From Bradyrhizobium sp. BTAi1 (GTDB lineage Bacteria > Pseudomonadota > Alphaproteobacteria > Rhizobiales > Xanthobacteraceae), in NCBI RefSeq assembly GCF_000015165.1, contig NC_009485.1, positions 5,351,501 to 5,415,500 on the forward strand: DNA of 64,000 bases. Direction: 5' to 3'. Below are positions 60,803 through 64,000 of this stretch, piece after piece (positions within the stretch are counted from its first letter, which is position 1; each line of letters starts with the position of its first letter). Below the pieces are notes generated by a model. It searched no databases and had not been told where the DNA came from. It worked only from the letters and a program-made list of their open reading frames with translations. The position numbers were made by a program, and so were the translations under genes.

Positions 60803-61501
60803 TCACCGTTGCGGCGAGCGCACCATCGACAGGAAACGGCTCTGCTCGGCCGGATTATCGCGGAACATGCCGGTGAAGCGGCTGGTGAAGGTCACCGCGC
60901 CATGCTTGGCAACGCCACGCACCGACATGCAGGTGTGCTCGGCCTCGATCATGACGGCAACGCCGCGCGGCTTCAGCACCTCGTCGATGGCCGCCGCGAT
61001 CTGCGCCGTGAGATGCTCCTGCGTCTGCAGGCGGCGGGCGAAGATATCGGTCAGCCGCGCCAGCTTGGACAGGCCCACCACCCGCTCGACGGGCGTATAG
61101 GCGATATGCGCCTTGCCGTAGAAGGGCATCATGTGATGCTCGCATTGCGACGTGAACTCAATGTCGCGAATCAGCACGAAATCATCATAGCCAGCGGTTT
61201 CGCCGAAGGTGCGGTCGAGCACCTCGGCCGGGCATTGATGATAGCCCTGGTACAGTTCGTCATAGGCTTCGACGACGCGGCGCGGCGTATCGACCAGGCC
61301 CTCGCGGGTCGGATCCTCGCCGATATAATTGAGCAGGGTATAGACCGCGGCCTCGGCCTCGGCGCGCGACGGCCGGGGACGATCAGCCCGCACAGCGGCG
61401 GCCAGGAACTCGGCCGGGTCGAGCTCCGCAGCTCGGGCGTTGGCCTCGGACGGCTTGGTCTCCGGCTTGTTCGCGCGCAGTGTCTTGATCAAAGTGTCCA
61501 T
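60803..61501 (-). CDS. folE: GTP cyclohydrolase I
   Basis: 232 residues with the type I fold: LVDTPRRVVEAY, zinc ligands in FTSQCEHHMMPFYGKAHIAY, and EAEHTCMSVRGVAKHGAVTFTSRFTGMF. Makes dihydroneopterin triphosphate for folate and, in some bacteria, queuosine. The first 45 residues are a poorly conserved Lys/Glu/Ala leader. ATG 61501. It is 30 bp upstream of hisI on the same strand. Confidence 0.96.
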   Translation of the reverse strand: MDTLIKTLRANKPETKPSEANARAAELDPAEFLAAAVRADRPRPSRAEAEAAVYTLLNYIGEDPTREGLVDTPRRVVEAYDELYQGYHQCPAEVLDRTFGETAGYDDFVLIRDIEFTSQCEHHMMPFYGKAHIAYTPVERVVGLSKLARLTDIFARRLQTQEHLTAQIAAAIDEVLKPRGVAVMIEAEHTCMSVRGVAKHGAVTFTSRFTGMFRDNPAEQSRFLSMVRSPQR

Positions 61502-61537
61502 CTCATCTCCGTTCGACCGGCCGGAGATCCGACCGGA

Positions 61538-61593
61538 GTGTCACCGGCAGAGCGTCACCTTGAGGGCGTCACCTGCAGAGGTGTGACCCGCAG
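61538..61593. repeat. Direct repeats of about 14 bp
   Basis: GTGTCACC at 61538, GCGTCACC at 61552, GCGTCACC at 61566 and GGTGTGACC at 61580, each about 14 bp apart. They lie upstream of folE in the gap towards the divergent IscU-like gene and could be binding sites or a short minisatellite. Confidence 0.5.
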
Positions 61594-61728
61594 GCTTGGC
61601 GCTTGTCGCGCCGGACGCCTGTGGATGTGGCTGGAATTCCTGCCAATCGTTTCCATATAATCGCAATATAGGGCGATGAAACCCGGCCGCCAAGGCCGAC
61701 CGCCGGTAATTCCGGGGACGTCAGGCAC

Positions 61729-62214
61729 ATGCTGAACGACATCTACAATAAGCGGATCATCGAACTTGCCGGCAATATTCCGCGGCTCGGGCGGCTCGAC
61801 CACCCCGATGCGACCGCAACCGCCCATTCCAAGCTGTGCGGTTCGACCGTCAAGGTCGACCTCAAGATGGACGGCCCGGTGGTGACCGACTTCGCCCATG
61901 ACGTGAAGGCCTGTGCCTTGGGCCAGGCCTCCTCCTCGATCATGGCCCGCCACGTGGTCGGTTCCAACGCGGCCGAGCTGCGCGAATTGCGCGAGACCGT
62001 CCGCCGGATGCTCAAGGAGAATGGCGCCCCCCCGGAAGGCAAATGGGCCGATATCGCCCTGCTCGAGCCGGTGCGGGACTATAAGGCGCGCCACGCCTCG
62101 ACCCTGCTGACGTTCGACGCGGTCGTGGATGCCATCAACCAGATCGAAGCCAAGGCCGGGGACAAGGCCCAGGACAGGACGCAGAGCACGGCGGCGGCGA
62201 CAGCCCAGGGCTGA
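61729..62214 (+). CDS. IscU/SufU-like Fe-S scaffold with a missing third cysteine
   Basis: 161 residues. NifU N-terminal-type fold: Cys37 in HSKLCGSTVKVDL and Cys62 in DVKACALGQASSSIM, two of the three conserved cluster-binding cysteines. The third, normally Arg-x-x-Cys near residue 124, reads RHAS (Ser124). It may still bind a cluster with an alternative ligand, or have another role. The C-terminal 20 residues are a low-complexity tail. ATG 61729. Divergent from folE. Confidence 0.85.
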   Translation: MLNDIYNKRIIELAGNIPRLGRLDHPDATATAHSKLCGSTVKVDLKMDGPVVTDFAHDVKACALGQASSSIMARHVVGSNAAELRELRETVRRMLKENGAPPEGKWADIALLEPVRDYKARHASTLLTFDAVVDAINQIEAKAGDKAQDRTQSTAAATAQG

Positions 62215-62249
62215 GGCCGCATCCAGCCCAGCCGAGCGCGACCTGGCGC

Positions 62250-62708
62250 TCAGAAGCTCGGCCAGTGGACGATCACCCTCTCAAATTCCTGCTTTTCCAA
62301 CCGAATCTGCTTCGAACCCGACAACGGGTACTCGTAATGAAGACCGTCGCGGTCGGAGCCGGCGACACTCAATCTCAGCTCCTGCGGGCAATCTTTTGAC
62401 GAATGGATCGTCAATTCGAAGGGAATCGGGAATCTTGTCCTGGCTTTCGTGACCCTGAACGACTGAAAGGTCACGGCGCCCCTGTCGCCGCGATCTTCCC
62501 GGATTTCATCAAGCGAGAAGAACAGCAGTTTTGTCGGCCGGATTCGAAAGCCTCGAAACTGTGATCCGGGGTCCGGAAGCAGCTCTCCGCGCAACGTAGC
62601 ATCGCAAGCCGCGAATGCTGCCGGCATGCCCAGACCCGCGAAGCCGGCGACCATGACGACGGCAAACGCCGCGGGCAAGGACAAATGTGACACGTCGCTC
62701 ATGCCCAT
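62250..62708 (-). CDS. Exported YbaY-like protein
   Basis: 152 residues. Signal peptide (VVMVAGFAGLGMPAAFAA) followed by CDATLRGELLP and KARTRFPIPFELTIHSSKDC, resembling the YbaY/YscW-type beta domain, in which 'PIPFEL' is the signature. Two cysteines could form a disulfide. ATG 62708. ATG 62702 is also possible. Function unknown, envelope location likely. Confidence 0.6.
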   Translation of the reverse strand: MGMSDVSHLSLPAAFAVVMVAGFAGLGMPAAFAACDATLRGELLPDPGSQFRGFRIRPTKLLFFSLDEIREDRGDRGAVTFQSFRVTKARTRFPIPFELTIHSSKDCPQELRLSVAGSDRDGLHYEYPLSGSKQIRLEKQEFERVIVHWPSF

Positions 62709-62836
62709 TGGATGGAGCCCTGGCGCAGTTCACGAAAGCGCAACGGCGGACCGTTTCTTCTCAAGTCCTGGGGGCACGACAGCCCCGGCCCTCGCTTCTG
62801 TCTGTACGACGGATCGAAAGAGCCTGAGGGGCCCGC

Positions 62837-63736
62837 TTATTGTTGCGGGGTCGCCGCGACCGTGGCTGGCGGCAAGGCTTCCGCCGTGCGCGACAGCTGT
62901 GCCTTGTCGCGATCGGTCGCCACCGGGAAACGGTCCTGCTGCTTGTCCTTGGCCTTCTCGGGTGCTTTCGGCGCGAGTTCGGCCACCGGCACCGTCCCCT
63001 TGGACGGCAGCACGTCGGCAATCATGTCGGTGGTGACGAGATTGGTCAGCCGCAGCTCGGCGCGCGACAGCTCATGGAGATCCTCCCACGGCGGCACGTT
63101 CAGCGCCAGCGACAGCAGATCCCCCGCCCCGCCCATGTCGAACGTGTATTTGGCGAGACGGCCGATGTCGCGTTCGACGATCATGAGGTCCTGCGCCGTG
63201 TAGCTCGCGGCCTTGGCGTCGTCGGCACGGTCGCCCATCCAGATCTGGTGGACGCGCACATGAGCCGCGTCGGGGACGTAGCGCGTGGTGCCGGCCAGCA
63301 GCAGGAACACGCACATCGACTCGCAATAGGCTTCCGATGCCACCCGCGGCCGGTCATTGGTCCGGCTCGGCCGCAACGTCGTGCCGACCGTGGTACGCAG
63401 CTTCAGAGCGCGGAACCGCCGTCCCAGAGTGATGGCGTCGTTGACCGAACCGCCGCTGGAATCGAGCACGAGGCTCGCCCCGCTCAAATCACGCTCCCTG
63501 GCAAATTCCTCGAAATCCTTGGGCGTGTCACCGGTGACGATGCCGACCGCGCTGACCCAGCCGCAATTGGGCTCACAGGCCACCCACTCGAACCGCATCG
63601 GCAGCTTGCGCTCTTCGAGCGCGCCCCCGGCGCGCGCCGAGTTGGACATGACGGTAATCGCCCCACCGAGCACCGTCCCAAGCGCAGCGACACCGAGAAG
63701 CATCCAGCGCATTTCACGCGACCGCAGCAATTTCAC
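62837..63736 (-). CDS. Exported ClpP/crotonase-fold protein
   Basis: 299 residues. A single N-terminal hydrophobic segment (WMLLGVAALGTVLGGAITVM) serves as signal/anchor. The domain shows LDSSGGSVNDAITLGRRFR (oxyanion loop), the Ser nucleophile in CESMCVFLLLAG, and His in VRVHQIWMG, as in ClpP/SppA-type periplasmic proteins of unknown substrate. The Pro/Lys-rich C-terminal 60 residues are a tail. GTG 63736 chosen (GGA upstream). TTG 63742 would add two residues. Confidence 0.78.
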   Translation of the reverse strand: MKLLRSREMRWMLLGVAALGTVLGGAITVMSNSARAGGALEERKLPMRFEWVACEPNCGWVSAVGIVTGDTPKDFEEFARERDLSGASLVLDSSGGSVNDAITLGRRFRALKLRTTVGTTLRPSRTNDRPRVASEAYCESMCVFLLLAGTTRYVPDAAHVRVHQIWMGDRADDAKAASYTAQDLMIVERDIGRLAKYTFDMGGAGDLLSLALNVPPWEDLHELSRAELRLTNLVTTDMIADVLPSKGTVPVAELAPKAPEKAKDKQQDRFPVATDRDKAQLSRTAEALPPATVAATPQQ

Positions 63737-64000
63737 GCCCAATCCGCCCCCCTCGCAAAGCTCGGTACGCAGTTCATCGTTTCCTTCGCGGCAAGACCTG
63801 ACAGACTGGCCTCAAATCCGTTATTAGTCTGTCACATCCTTGTCGAGAAACGTATCCGGGCAATCCCCGACCGTCCAGCTGCGGTGTGCTGCAGCGCCGC
63901 TGAAAACCTGTCATTGTTGCATCACGTCACCACAAAAGCGCGCGAGCTGAGGTTCCTTGCCCGGGAACCGATCAAACGTTCGCTCATCGATCCGGCACGG

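Overview
The window is GC-rich, about 65% by eye, and reads as a chromosome segment of a Bradyrhizobium-like alphaproteobacterium (Rhizobiales, Nitrobacteraceae). Support for this comes from the many proteins of rhizobial type (BA14K-like C-terminus, DUF2336, Omp25/31-type porin), CtrA-type sites (TTAA-N7-TTAAC), and palindromic repeats built on GTCATTGCGAGCGCAGCG and CGTAGCCCGGAT that are typical of Bradyrhizobium genomes. I see no insertion sequence, prophage or CRISPR array. The window has three tRNA genes (Gly-TCC, Tyr-GTA, Thr-TGT).

Layout. 1-4.5 kb: N-carbamoyl-D-amino-acid hydrolase (cut by the left edge) and a coupled aldehyde dehydrogenase / hydroxyisobutyrate-type dehydrogenase pair, divergent from a LysR regulator across a perfect palindrome. 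4.6-7.2 kb: a 15-residue-repeat secreted protein, tRNA-Gly, a tiny ORF with an exceptionally long Shine-Dalgarno match plus terminator, a DUF1211/TMEM175 membrane protein and an exported Ala/Lys-rich protein. 7.3-13.4 kb: three acyltransferase-3/SGNH proteins, probably for surface polysaccharide O-acylation. 13.8-22.1 kb: one long minus-strand unit with an old-yellow-enzyme reductase, an acyl-CoA-dehydrogenase-like flavoprotein, a complete peptide-type ABC importer and a TetR regulator.

22.7-37.1 kb is the most interesting part: a catabolic island with a maleylacetate-reductase-type dehydrogenase, tautomerase, two short-chain dehydrogenases, nitronate-monooxygenase-like protein, thiolase, two acyl-CoA dehydrogenases, a HCCA-isomerase-like thioredoxin-fold protein, a feruloyl-CoA-synthase-like ligase and a branched-chain-type ABC binding protein. 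Two regulators lie inside it, TetR and HxlR. Four of its promoters carry the same 15-bp inverted repeat, GTTC-N7-GAAC or a near match, placed in the -35/-10 spacer. This suggests one regulon. The genes together look like CoA-dependent breakdown of an aromatic or polycyclic side chain.

37.7-48.4 kb: tRNA-Tyr, RlmB, several small exported or lipoprotein genes of unknown function, tRNA-Thr, TetR, a porin-like barrel and a TPR protein. 48.5-55.8 kb: a beta-lactamase-fold serine hydrolase, an exported S10 carboxypeptidase, a FecR-like protein with a CHASE2 adenylate/guanylate cyclase, and NAD kinase. 56.1-60.2 kb: response regulator, Hpt protein, DUF2336 protein and a lytic transglycosylase, with CtrA-like sites upstream of the last two. 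60.3-63.7 kb: hisI, folE, an IscU-like scaffold, a YbaY-like exported protein and a ClpP-like periplasmic protein. Start codons were chosen from Shine-Dalgarno matches, gene overlaps and family length. Alternatives are given where they matter.
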